A stretch of 18,070 nt of DNA from Russula earlei (GCA_025769875.1 JAGFNK010000934.1:1-18070); one strand, 5' to 3'; shown: positions 9,472-17,145, counted from the first letter of the stretch. Program-made: numbers and translations. The notes: generated by a model from the letters alone, not told the origin.

Positions 9472-10456
9472 GTGCTTTGTTCAAGGCCTTGTAAGGGCTG
9501 TGAGTGTGTTTGCGAGGGTCAGTCGCAGTTGGGACGGTACATTGTTGGATCCCCGAAGGACCCAGATGGGCAATAGTGGTAATGGTCGGGAGTGGGAGTG
9601 TGGCAACGTCCACAATGTGGGAGTGTCCAGGACCATGGCTGTGATTGGCCTTCTCCTTGCCTTTCCCTTTTCCGTTGCTGCCGTGCTTACCACACTGGTG
9701 CTTGTCCTTATCTTCATCGTGCTTAGGCTTATTGCCTTGCTGCTGATTGGAGAAGGAGGGGTCACCATGCTTGCGCTTGACAGCTGAGAGCTTCTGAGCG
9801 CTGTGCTTTTTGTTTGTGCCACGATTCACCTCAGTTTGGTATTGAGAGACAATAGCCTCTCGTACATCCTTTGGACTAAGATCAGCTAGATCATAGTTCT
9901 GAGTGATGATGTGGACAAGCATTTCCCATTTCGGGGGAATAGCTGCAAGCATGATGAGCACCTGTAAGGTGTCAGGAATGATAAGGGAGGATGCGGTGAG
10001 ACGCTGGAATGCAGTGTGTATCCGATCCATTTGTGGGCCAGGATGCTGGCTTGGGTGAATGCGAATGGAAATGGCTTCTTTGAAGTCCTTATAGATACTG
10101 GTGGTCATCGCCGTACCATAAAGGGTATCTAGGCGATTCCAGATGGTCTCAGCATTATCTAAAGATGTAAGATCTTGTTGGATTGCGATGCTCGATCTAA
10201 GGACCATATGACCGACTGCCATGTCATTTCTATTATTCCATTCTTTCAGGGCTGTGATAGCAGCAGCCTGGGCAGCAATCTCTTCAGCAAGAGGCGCCTG
10301 AGGAAGTCCAGGAAGGACTGGAAATTCAAAAGTGCCATTGCAATAACCCCACAGTCCAACGGACATGAGGTAGGCTTTCATAGCCTTTGACCAAATACCA
10401 TAGTTTGCGCCATCAAGGATGGGGACAACAGGGGCAGAGGGTTGAGACGACGACAT
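9416..10456 (-). CDS. gag: Copia A Gag (346 codons, intact frame)
   Basis: The longest clean frame of this element. The N-terminus has VPILDGANYGIWSKAMKAYL, the conserved copia Gag opening, followed by GYCNG, the central IWNRLDTLYG and a helical capsid-like region with LIMLAAIPPKWEML. The C-terminus is rich in Lys, Gly and His (KHQCGKHGSNGKGKGKEK, HSHGPGHSH) and has no canonical CCHC zinc knuckle, so RNA binding would rest on basic residues. Gag would form the cytoplasmic particle that packages element RNA. The start ATG at 10456 lies about 170 bases downstream of the LTR and fits the conserved N-terminus. It could still make a protein, but without pol it would not move the element by itself. 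Confidence 0.88.
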   Translation of the reverse strand: MSSSQPSAPVVPILDGANYGIWSKAMKAYLMSVGLWGYCNGTFEFPVLPGLPQAPLAEEIAAQAAAITALKEWNNRNDMAVGHMVLRSSIAIQQDLTSLDNAETIWNRLDTLYGTAMTTSIYKDFKEAISIRIHPSQHPGPQMDRIHTAFQRLTASSLIIPDTLQVLIMLAAIPPKWEMLVHIITQNYDLADLSPKDVREAIVSQYQTEVNRGTNKKHSAQKLSAVKRKHGDPSFSNQQQGNKPKHDEDKDKHQCGKHGSNGKGKGKEKANHSHGPGHSHIVDVATLPLPTITTIAHLGPSGIQQCTVPTATDPRKHTHSPYKALNKALDLADNLGNPHYTDSQDP

Positions 10457-10610
10457 AATAGCTGTTAGAAAGGGGCTTAGAGGTCGTCAGTAAGAGTATT
10501 TGTATTCAAACAAGCCAACATAGTCTCCCCTTAGGGTAGACTAGCTCGCCACAGCATGCAGGCTTCAGGGATGCTTCACCATCATTGCAGCCAATGAAGG
10601 CGCATGGCTT

Positions 10611-10625
10611 GCAGGGCCCATAACC
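10611..10625 (-). other. Primer-binding site of copia A (initiator Met tRNA, anticodon arm)
   Basis: On the minus strand GGTTATGGGCCCTGC follows the LTR end CGCAACA. Its complement, GGGCCCATAACC, matches the initiator methionine tRNA anticodon stem-loop except for one base. Priming from a tRNA cleaved in the anticodon loop is known for Drosophila copia. Confidence 0.72.
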
Positions 10626-11010
10626 TGTTGCGCAGCATAGAGTGCAGCTAACAGGCCAAGCAACCCACCTTAGAGGTTGTGCTAATGCTCAAGTGATATT
10701 GGGGTGTAGAGTGATGTGTATACTCGTCTACAAGTATGGTATTTATACCTCTATGACCCAGGGCTGTTCCTAAGTCCAAAAGAGGTGACTACAGGTGTCC
10801 ACTATATCGTGCATTAAGTGACACGTGATGTGGAAACATTCTAGATGCAGCATAAGGCTGCATCTTGTGATAGATAGCGTAGTATGCATAACCCTATTGC
10901 CATAAGCGCATATACTAAAGTTCTGTCTAACACGTAACATCTATGAGCGGCTCTTGAACCTTGTATGAAGGTCTTTGCCTTCTTTGATCCGTTTGGGTTC
11001 CGGTTCAACA
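10626..11010 (-). repeat. Copia A 5' LTR (385 bp)
   Basis: Partner of 4257-4641. It drives the element leftwards, with TATAAATA at 10747-10740 on the minus strand. It differs from the 3' copy at 19 sites, about 12 of which fit CpG decay. Confidence 0.93.
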
Positions 11011-11246
11011 TGACATGCTTGCAATACCCCACTTGGAAGGAGTGGAAGGAAGGGTTAGAAAAAATATTTTACATATCACATGTAAACTCAGCAAATCACA
11101 CCAAAAAATAACTCATATTTGAAATAGACTCATATTAGTTTATAATGTCACTTACATCACACCTGTCATTCGCATCACTCCTGGAAAATCCTGAAATCCA
11201 AGTTCAAGTTCAAGATTCAAGAATTCTCGGTTGGTAAAAGGGGCCT
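11011..11246. other. AT-rich spacer, possible tail of an old copia-B-like LTR
   Basis: No coding signal. If the inverted-repeat element at 11251-17145 landed in the LTR remnant now at 17146-17319, this stretch should be the other half of that LTR in minus orientation. I see only weak resemblance at the junction, so this is a hypothesis. The stretch TTCAAGTTCAAGATTCAAGAA is a short internal repeat. Confidence 0.3.
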
Positions 11247-11250
11247 ACTT

Positions 11251-11277
11251 AAGGTAGGCGCCATTCATTGCCAGCAC
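11251..11277 (+). repeat. Left terminal inverted repeat
   Basis: 27 bases matching the reverse complement of 17119-17145 except for one C/T difference next to a CG. A few bases further in, TTATGTAAGC here faces TTACATAAGC in the other copy, a TG/CA pair that points to an ancestral CG. Confidence 0.65.
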
Positions 11278-11621
11278 ATGGTTATGTAAGCAAAACATCC
11301 CCACTTTTGCAACGGCTTCAATGCTTGCCACATTATACCTTTTGCTATTCTAAGTCCTGAAGACTATAGATAGGATGCCTATGAAAAGGTCTCTGAGCAC
11401 ACTTTCTGCAATACTATCCATTTGAAGGAATAATAAGAGTGATAATTTTGAAGTTGGAAACTTGTTTCTAAACACATTATCTATCAATTTTGATGCATTT
11501 GGGACAACGTCATAAAATTGCGTCGACACAATTTGGCCACATCATGTGACCAAGCACGTGACCTTTCCAACCAAGAGACGATGAAAAGTAGAGGATTGAA
11601 GCCCTCCCCACACTCTATACT

Positions 11622-11729
11622 ATGGCATGGAAGTCTAAAGCCACTAGATCTTGCATTCAGACCCTTTCCAAGGTATCCAGGAAGGCCACTGTTGAAGAAG
11701 TTGATGATGATGATGATGATGAACCTCCA
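11622..11729 (+). pseudogene. 5' half of an acidic ORF split by copia C
   Basis: From ATG at 11622 the frame runs 36 codons, including SKVSRKATVEEV and a run of six Asp, to EPP at the copia C target site. After removal of copia C and one CTCCA copy it continues in frame at 16276 (TLMCHAQVPVTESDLELIDI) to a TGA at 16408-16410, giving about 80 residues. Upstream in the same frame lies a stop. Acidic runs like this occur in some fungal hAT-type transposases, but I see no diagnostic motif, so the origin stays open. The Asp run is encoded by the GAT repeat. Confidence 0.4.
11703..11721 (+). repeat. (GAT)n microsatellite
   Basis: Six uninterrupted GAT units encoding the Asp run of the split ORF. 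They end eight bases before the copia C insertion. Confidence 0.8.
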
Positions 11730-11979
11730 TGTTGGAGCTATAGGGATGATAGCTCAGTCTTGTGTGTAAAAGACTATATTGGTTAGTTATCTAACCTATA
11801 GGGATGATAGCTATGTATAGTATTAGCTTTAAAGGAGTGTAAAGGAATGTGTAGTACTGACCTCAGTCTTGTGTGTAAAAGACTGAGGAAACGAACGCGA
11901 TAACTAAATTATTCTAATTATTTACACATACTGTCCGGATTGTCTGTTCACATGGCACTTAGCGGCTGCACGTCCAACA
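11730..11979 (-). repeat. Copia C 3' LTR (250 bp)
   Basis: Direct repeat partner of 16021-16270. It contains two copies of a hairpin module (CAGTCTTGTGTGTAAAAGACT at about 11756-11776 and 11864-11884) and two copies of CTATAGGGATGATAGCT, plus GGTTAGTTATCTAACC, so most of this short LTR can fold. The second module is a perfect 10-bp stem with an 8-base loop (11861-11888). Confidence 0.95.
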
Positions 11980-11990
11980 CGCCCCCTCAG
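11980..11990 (-). other. Copia C polypurine tract overlapping the pol stop
   Basis: CTGAGGGGGCG on the minus strand abuts the 3' LTR. The pol stop TGA (11989-11987) lies inside it, so coding ends only seven bases before the LTR. Confidence 0.7.
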
Positions 11991-13059
11991 CCCGAGTGGT
12001 GTGCGTTCCCTCCCATCTCCATCGCGAAGACGTTTGTGCTGGGACCTTTTGTCAATACACCAGATATTTCCCCTTCTGATGGAGTGTAAGTAAGATTGAT
12101 CCCCTGCAAGTTGACTCTTTGCTGCAAGAAGTGGTGTTGCACCTCAGCGCATTTGGTGCGGTCGTGGAACTTGAGGTTCCTGGCAATGGCAATGGTCGAC
12201 TGGTTGTCGATGTGGGGAGATCATGAGGAGATGGGTGTCTTGACCCAATCCGGTGAGTAATTGCCTCAGCCTTGCAGCTTCTTCGGCAGCGCGTGCGCCT
12301 GTGATGTGCTCTGCCTTGGTGCTCAAGGGTGCAACTGGGGCTTGCTCCCTTTGGCTCCAGTTTATGGCCCCACCTGTCAGTATTTAGATGAAGTCCAAGG
12401 TGGACTTTGCCGGTCCAGTTGGGGTCGACATATCTGACCGGGATTGGCTGGGTGCTGGAGTCATGCTGGAAGGTCGGGTGGTGATCGCTTGTACCTTGGG
12501 CGTACTGGGTCACCCATTTGCGTGTGCATCGGTGGCGATTCCCTGGGCATGCTTCTGTGAAGATCTCGTTCATCAAGTCTCCATTTAGGTGGGTGGACTC
12601 AATGTCCATGCGATGGACTTCTAGGCTTCGTTCTGTGGCTAGGGCCAGGGTGCAAGGGAGTGCCGGTCTTTTGATGGCACGACTTCGTCGGGGTCGTTGC
12701 CCTCGACTTAGGTGAGTCCCTGCGTGATAACGCGGGCCTTGCATTTTCGAATTTTGGGATTTGACCTTTTCATTTGGAAGGTCTACTTGCGTCCCCACTG
12801 CAGCTCCGTTCTGTGGGCACGGCATGGTTTTGGGAACACCTGTGTCTTTGGACACGTGTTTCTCCTCGTTGTGCACCTTTGCCCACTCTGCAGAATCTGC
12901 ATGGGCTGTCGCCTCGGCATAGGACTTGGGATTAGCTGGCAACATTTTGTGTGCCACATTTCCCTGCTCGGTACGTCTCATTCGGTGCTCATGCGGGATG
13001 GCGGAATGGCAAGCGTCCTTGTCGCGGACAGGTGCGCGTGTGATGCATTTGGGGAACAT
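11987..13059 (-). pseudogene. Copia C RT N-terminus fused by deletion to RNase H
   Basis: The frame from 13059 begins with a linker and NPKSYAEATAHADSAEWAKV, the usual start of copia RT. It passes ALATERSLEVHRMDIEST and LNGDLMNEIFTEACPG (normally MDVxTAFLNGDL), then jumps to TQYAQGTSD and YVDPNWTG, which belong to the RT-RNase H junction. The part between, including the YVDD catalytic block, is gone. RNase H continues in another frame with INWSQREQ, LSTKAEHITGARAAEEA, then DNQSTIAIARN (12208-12197 for DNQS), KFHDRTK and LTKGP, ending at a TGA at 11989-11987. At least two frameshifts are present. It cannot encode an active polymerase. Confidence 0.82.
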
Positions 13060-13116
13060 TTCAGATTGTGAGGAATCTAGGTCCTTGGGTGCATTGTTAT
13101 CGCGTTGCTGTGTGTC

Positions 13117-13660
13117 TTACGGTTCGGCGTGCGGTGCCATTTCTACTTCCACTTCATCCAACTCCTCCGCTTCGTCACTGTGGTCGAGTGTGAGCGTGTG
13201 CGTAGCACACTTTGGTCGTCCCGTGGTGGATTGCGCAGGTGGGCTTTCTGCCTTGTGAGTTGTAGGCTGACTATGTGGTGCTGCAGGCTTAACGGGCAGG
13301 GCATCGCCTGCTCCGACGCCTTGCGGTTTGGGGTGCAGCAACTGTTCCGCACTGTCCGCCTGTCTCAGGCTGAACGGGCAGAAGCTTGTGTGCTCTGACG
13401 CCTTGCGGCTTTGCGTGCAGTGGCACTTCCACACTGTCCGCCGGTTTTGCCTTCTCTGCCCCCTCAATTCTGCTCTCCTTTTCCCATCCCTGGCGCTTTC
13501 GGCTGCGTCATCAAATTCGAGGATCACGCGCTCGATGTGCGATGTGGGGCCCCTTTGTCGAATACGACGTCGCAGGGTTCAGGGATGTGGGGGGTGGTGT
13601 GATGTGCAGGCTTGTACGCGTGATGGTTATATGTGTGGCCTGGGAACATGTGCACCAGCG
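13117..13660 (-). pseudogene. Copia C integrase-RT linker region
   Basis: Contains DVVFDKGAPH, resembling the conserved segment after the copia integrase C-terminus, a stop, then the frame from 13527 (EFDDAAESARDGK, later HSDEAEELDEVEVEM). It is low-complexity, basic then acidic, as expected for the polyprotein linker. An 82-base tandem duplication (13284-13447) lies inside and shifts the frame. No enzyme motif is present. Confidence 0.6.
13284..13447. repeat. 82-bp tandem duplication (2 copies)
   Basis: Copies start at 13284 and 13366, both with CAGGCT, later GACGCCTTGCGG and ACTGTCCGCC at matching offsets. 82 is not a multiple of three, so the duplication changes the reading frame of the linker. 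The copies are diverged by many substitutions. Confidence 0.75.
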
Positions 13661-13664
13661 ACCT

Positions 13665-15278
13665 TCAGGTCAACTTGGTGAGTCTCTTCTCCAGGGTGTG
13701 CATGGACACACACGTTCCGAGGACGTGCGGCCGAGAGGGGTCGGGGTTGTCCCTGCTCCGTGCCTCTTCGAGCATCAAGTCGTCCAAGGTGTGCGTGGAC
13801 GGTTTTGCGTCTGTATGTGTCGCCCGGACCCTATTAAGAGGTGTCCGGGTTGCGCGTTCTGCGACTTTGATGTGTTGTGGCATACCCGGGGTGTTAATTT
13901 GATGCATGCATCCCCTTTCAACTAGGGATGTTTGTGCTTCTCGCCCGGTGTGATCGCCCCCTCCATTCATACGGGAGGTCTTCAAGCGTTGGCTGGTCAT
14001 GGGCTCAACGCACGCGGTGTACGGTTGGGGGTGCTGGGGCGCTTTCGACTTGCGCTTCAGCCTGCCAGCGTGTTCCCGCGGTTCCGTTTTTGCCCAGTCA
14101 GAAAGCTGGGGTGTTCTAGTAGGTGGTTTCCCACATGTGTCCGAGAGGTCCCGGTCTAATGTGGTGTCAGCACGTGTTTTCGGTGTCTTCAGGGTCTCGC
14201 TTGTTTCTATGCCTTTGACCATTTCTTTTTGTAGCATTTGTGTTGCATGGTCGGAAGCTGAGTGTCTGACGCGTTGGTGCCAAGTGTCAAGGGAGGCCTT
14301 GGAGGCCATTGTGTGTGTGGTAAGGGCAGCTTCAAATTTGTGGCTGCCTTCCGCGAGGGATTGGTCTAGAGTTGCTGTGCGTGCTGACTCAGGTTTGGCT
14401 GTTTGCATGGCCATGATGTACAAGCTTTCATGTAATGTTCCCTCACATATCAATTGGTTCTTGTCGTATATTCCACATGTCTCTCCCTGGAATTGCACTG
14501 CCACCCCACGTTGGACGAAATGGGAGACCGATAAGAGGTTCCCTTTGAGGTCCGGGACGTACAGGACGTCGCGGAGTAATGCGATACTCCGCGCACTGTT
14601 TGCGTGCATCCGGACTCGTATTTGCCTGGTTCCGGTGGCGGTTATGGCACTATTGTTGCCTAAGGCAACTAGAATGGGTGATGCGAGTGGGGTGAGGTGT
14701 ATGAACCAATCACGATGGGATGTCATGATGCGCGAGGTTCTAGAGTCGAGGAGCCAGCTATCTCTGAGATCAGCAGCTCGTAGCTGCTCCTGAGTCGTGG
14801 CCGCGCGGATTGGCTCATCTTTGACTGCCAGATGTAATGAGATGCTGTTATCGGATGTGGGGACGTATGCGATGGCAGCGCTGGCTGGTAGCTGAGCTGC
14901 AGGTGTCGCTACAATGTGCGCGCTTGTGCCGGTCCCAGTGGTCGTGGGCGTCGCTGCGTTGTGCGCACCCATGCCAGTCATAGCGGGCGTGGGCGTCGCT
15001 GCGTTGTGTGCACCCGTGCCAGTCATAGTGGGCGTGGGCGTCACTGTGTTGTGCGCACCTGTGCCAGTCATAGCGGGCGTGGGCATCGCTGTGTTGTGCA
15101 CGATCGTGCCAGTCCTAGCTGCTGCTGCTTTGTTCTCTGGTTTTCCGTGAATTTTCCAGCATTTGTGTGTATTGTGCCCCCTGCGTCTGCAGTGAGTGCA
15201 CTTCAGTGTGCGTTTTCTGCGCCTCCCGGTCCTTTCCCATTTGGGCCACCTTTGCATGGTGAGGTGTGGCCGTGTCAT
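13665..15278 (-). pseudogene. Copia C zinc knuckle, protease and deleted integrase (537-codon open frame)
   Basis: In order: a CCHC zinc knuckle (CTHCRRRGHNTHKC), a tandem-repeat linker, the protease site WLLDSRTSRIMTSHRDWF, RDVLYVPDLKGNLLSVSHFV and the pre-integrase WHQRVRH. Only a trace of the integrase core remains: VERGCMHQINTPGMPQHIKVAERA, which corresponds to the block holding the catalytic Glu. The zinc-domain CxxC and the two catalytic Asp of integrase are not seen, so a large internal deletion has occurred while the frame stayed open. The protease motif reads DSR instead of DSG and so should be inactive. The frame is offset from gag by an indel near 15215, just before the zinc knuckle. 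Confidence 0.8.
14916..15118 (-). repeat. 45-bp tandem repeat in the copia C Gag-protease linker
   Basis: Four full units begin at 14916, 14961, 15006 and 15051, with a partial fifth from 15096. Each encodes 15 residues of the type HNAATPTPAMTGTGA, rich in Thr, Ala and Pro. The period is a multiple of three, so copy number can vary without breaking the frame. Confidence 0.9.
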
Positions 15279-15951
15279 TGGTCAATCGGATCCGACGCTC
15301 CTCATGGAGGATGCGGTCCGTGACGTGCTCAGCTGTTAGATGGCTGGGCGGCATCGAGTGAAGAGTGGCCTTGAGTTTGGCCATCTTTTCCGGTAGCGCG
15401 AGAATTAGCATCCAGATGAGGACTTTCTTGTCTATTGGGTAACTGAATTTCTCGAGGGTTCGGGCGGCGTGTAGCTGTCATAATATCTGGGGAGCCATGG
15501 GTTCCATTTCGGTGAATGTAGCCCGGTATAGGTCCGTCAGTAGGTGTGCGACGCGTTGCTTGCCCTTCCCGGCAAAGTGCTTTTCGAGTGTGTCCCAAGT
15601 GTTTTTGGCTCCAGCAATGCCTAGGGCAGTGTCGAGAGCGTGCCCATTTAACGTCAGTAAAATGTGGGCATGTGCTTCGCGATCTTTCTGCTCCCAGTCG
15701 GCGAAGCTGCTCGGGTCATTGCTGGGGTCCGGTTTTGAGTATGTCCCTCTTATGATTTCCATCAGGCCATTTGTTTTGAACAGTGCCTCTATATTAGCTT
15801 TCCATTGCGTGTATGCGACTGTGCCACCTTCGAAGAGTGGTCCGTCGTAACCTTGTTGGCCGCCCATGTAAGTTTTTCCCGCAGCTCCTACGGTGGGAGC
15901 ATGGCTGCCTCTCAAGGGCGTGACGTTTGCGGTTGCTGTGGGGGTGCTCAT
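15115..15951 (-). pseudogene. gag: Copia C Gag, one premature stop
   Basis: The ATG at 15951 opens a frame with LFEGGTVAYTQWKANIEALF, the conserved copia Gag motif, then WEQKDREAHAHILLTLN, NTWDTLEKHFAGKGKQRVAHLL and TEMEP. A single TGA at about 15480 interrupts it. The same frame continues as QLHAARTLEKFSYPIDKKVL and ILALPEKMAKLKATL to about 15115. An Arg codon CGA turned into TGA by CpG decay would explain the stop. A one-base shift near 15215 separates the frame from the zinc knuckle. The product would be the particle-forming protein that packages RNA. Confidence 0.87.
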
Positions 15952-16005
15952 GGCGTTTCGTTATGCGATGTGGAAGCTGCTGGGAGTTCGTGATGTCAGG
16001 GACGA

Positions 16006-16020
16006 CCAGGTCTCATAATC
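16006..16020 (-). other. Primer-binding site of copia C (elongator Met tRNA type)
   Basis: GATTATGAGACCTGG on the minus strand follows the 5' LTR. Its complement CCAGGTCTCATAATC resembles the anticodon arm of the elongator methionine tRNA (UCUCAUAAUC) rather than the initiator (GCUCAUAACC) used by elements A and B. Confidence 0.62.
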
Positions 16021-16270
16021 TGTTGGAGCTATAGGGATGATAGCTCAGTCTTGTGTGTAAAAAACTATATTGGTTAGTTATCTAACCTATAGGGATGATA
16101 GCTATGTATAGTATTAGCTTTAAAGGAGTGTAAAGGAATGTGTAGTACTGACCTCAGTCTTGTGTGTAAAAGACTGAGGAAACGAATGCGATAACTAAAT
16201 TATTCTAATTATTTACACGTATGGTCCGGATTGTCTGTTCACGCGGCACTTAGCGGCTGCATGTCCAACA
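16021..16270 (-). repeat. Copia C 5' LTR (250 bp)
   Basis: Partner of 11730-11979. On the minus strand an AT-rich AATAATTTAG precedes CCTCAGTC by about 29 bases, a likely core promoter. The perfect 10-bp stem lies at 16152-16179. Confidence 0.95.
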
Positions 16271-16275
16271 CTCCA

Positions 16276-16410
16276 ACTCTCATGTGTCATGCACAGGTCC
16301 CAGTTACTGAATCAGATCTTGAGCTCATTGACATCATAACCCAGCAGGGCAATGGGATGAAAGGAGGTCAAGAGCTGGCTGGGAGTGGGATGAAAGAAGG
16401 TCAAGGTTGA
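16276..16410 (+). pseudogene. 3' half of the acidic ORF split by copia C
   Basis: Continues the frame of 11622-11729 across the target site: TLMCHAQVPVTESDLELIDI, then QQGNGMKGGQE, to TGA at 16408-16410. Function unknown. Confidence 0.38.
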
Positions 16411-17118
16411 CAAGGGCACAAGGTGGTGAACTGGGAAAGTATGGAAGGACGATGAGAGTGATGACACTGGATGAAAGGAAAGATGGTGGGCTAGTGGCAT
16501 CGAGATGAGGGTGGCTTGAAAGGTAAATTTGATGTCTGCACTTTGCAACTGGTCAGCCAGACTGGTGATGTCGTCCTTGAGAGGTGCAAGAGATGGTGGT
16601 GGAGGGAGTGGAATGGAGGGATGAGGAGTGCAGGAGTTGCTTTCATATGGATTGTGTCAGTACCAGCCAATGCCCTTCTACTCACTTGATTCCATGGCCA
16701 GTGGGAATCCACCTTACAGCATGTGAGACGTTAACGGTGAGGGTGTGAGCACAAGATGAAAGGTGAATGAGGATGGTGGGGTTTGCTTGTATGGAAGCAC
16801 ATGCATGCAAGATAGGCAAGAGTAGATGTTGATGCACGAAAATGAGGTGGGAGTGGGCAGGATGTGATGCAGAGCAAGAGACAATGATGGTATGCTTGAG
16901 CAAAGTGATGGCCATGGCAGTGTGTGGAGCAAAAGTGAGTAGGGTAACAGCAGTGTGGACAGGCAAGATGGCAGTGGGTAGGGAGCAACAGAGCATGCAA
17001 GTGAAGCAGAATGGACAGAGAGCCATACAAGTCACCTTACCACCACCTGTATTTCACCAATATTTTTTTCATTGAACATTTGGCCAGTCTTGGCACTTAG
17101 TAAGCGGCTTATGTAAGG
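16411..17118. other. Interior of the inverted-repeat element, no gene recognised
   Basis: Purine-rich on the plus strand (many GGATG and AAGG runs), giving several His- and Ser-rich chance frames on the minus strand. I see no transposase motif, splice pattern or conserved domain. Short direct repeats such as GGGATGAAAG (about 16355 and 16387) occur. Confidence 0.4.
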
Positions 17119-17145
17119 GTGCTGGCAATGAATGACGCCTACCTT
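17119..17145 (-). repeat. Right terminal inverted repeat
   Basis: Reverse complement of 11251-11277 at 26 of 27 positions, followed by ACTT, which also precedes the left copy. Confidence 0.65.

Larger units (their letters stand above)
4257..11010 (-). mobile_element. Copia element A: complete structure, dead coding region, with nested solo LTR
   Basis: Two 385-bp direct repeats (4257-4641 and 10626-11010) start TGTTGCGC and end TTCAACA. A primer-binding site lies inside the right repeat and a polypurine tract inside the left, so transcription runs right to left. Internal order is gag, protease, integrase, RT, RNase H, as in Ty1/copia. Total span is 6754 bp, or 5787 bp once the 962-bp solo LTR and its 5-bp duplication are removed. 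The LTRs differ at 19 of 385 positions in my manual alignment, mostly at CpG sites. The flanks (TGCAT on the left, TGACA on the right) do not form a target duplication. Confidence 0.92.
11730..16270 (-). mobile_element. Copia element C: intact ends, internally deleted pol
   Basis: Two 250-bp LTRs (11730-11979, 16021-16270) begin TGTTGGAGC and end GTCCAACA. A perfect 5-bp target duplication CTCCA lies at 11725-11729 and 16271-16275. A primer-binding site and polypurine tract sit in the right places for minus-strand transcription. Total length is 4541 bp. The LTRs differ at 8 of 250 sites, five of them CpG transitions. Gag, protease, parts of integrase and RT and the RNase H end are recognisable, but the RT catalytic block and most of the integrase core are missing. 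The internal region is clearly richer in G and C than the LTRs or the neighbouring elements. Confidence 0.95.
11251..17145. mobile_element. Candidate inverted-repeat DNA transposon interrupted by copia C
   Basis: The left end AAGGTAGGCGCCATTCATTG (continuing to 11277) and the right end (17119-17145) are reverse complements at 26 of 27 positions, with weaker similarity further in. Outside them lies the direct repeat ACTT (11247-11250 and 17146-17149). Without copia C and its duplication the element would be about 1349 bp. On the right side, similarity of the outer flank to the copia B LTR stops at the inverted repeat, as expected for an insertion. No known transposase motif could be read, so the superfamily is unknown and the element may be non-autonomous. 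An alternative is two unrelated copies of a small repeat in opposite directions. Confidence 0.5.

Noticed and set aside
13999..14793. 264-codon plus frame opposite the copia C protease
   Set aside because: Antisense shadow of the GC-rich pol frame, which has clear protease and pre-integrase motifs on the other strand.
14916..15118. CRISPR-like array
   Set aside because: Units are contiguous with no unique spacers and encode an in-frame peptide repeat in a eukaryotic element.
16411..17040. Overlapping minus frames rich in His, Ser and Leu as a membrane protein
   Set aside because: Composition comes from a purine-rich strand. The frames overlap each other and show no conserved motif.
17003..17145. 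Full-length copia-B-like LTR ending at CTGCTTCAC
   Set aside because: Similarity to the copia B LTR stops at the inverted repeat. The resemblance at 17003 is a few bases and likely chance.
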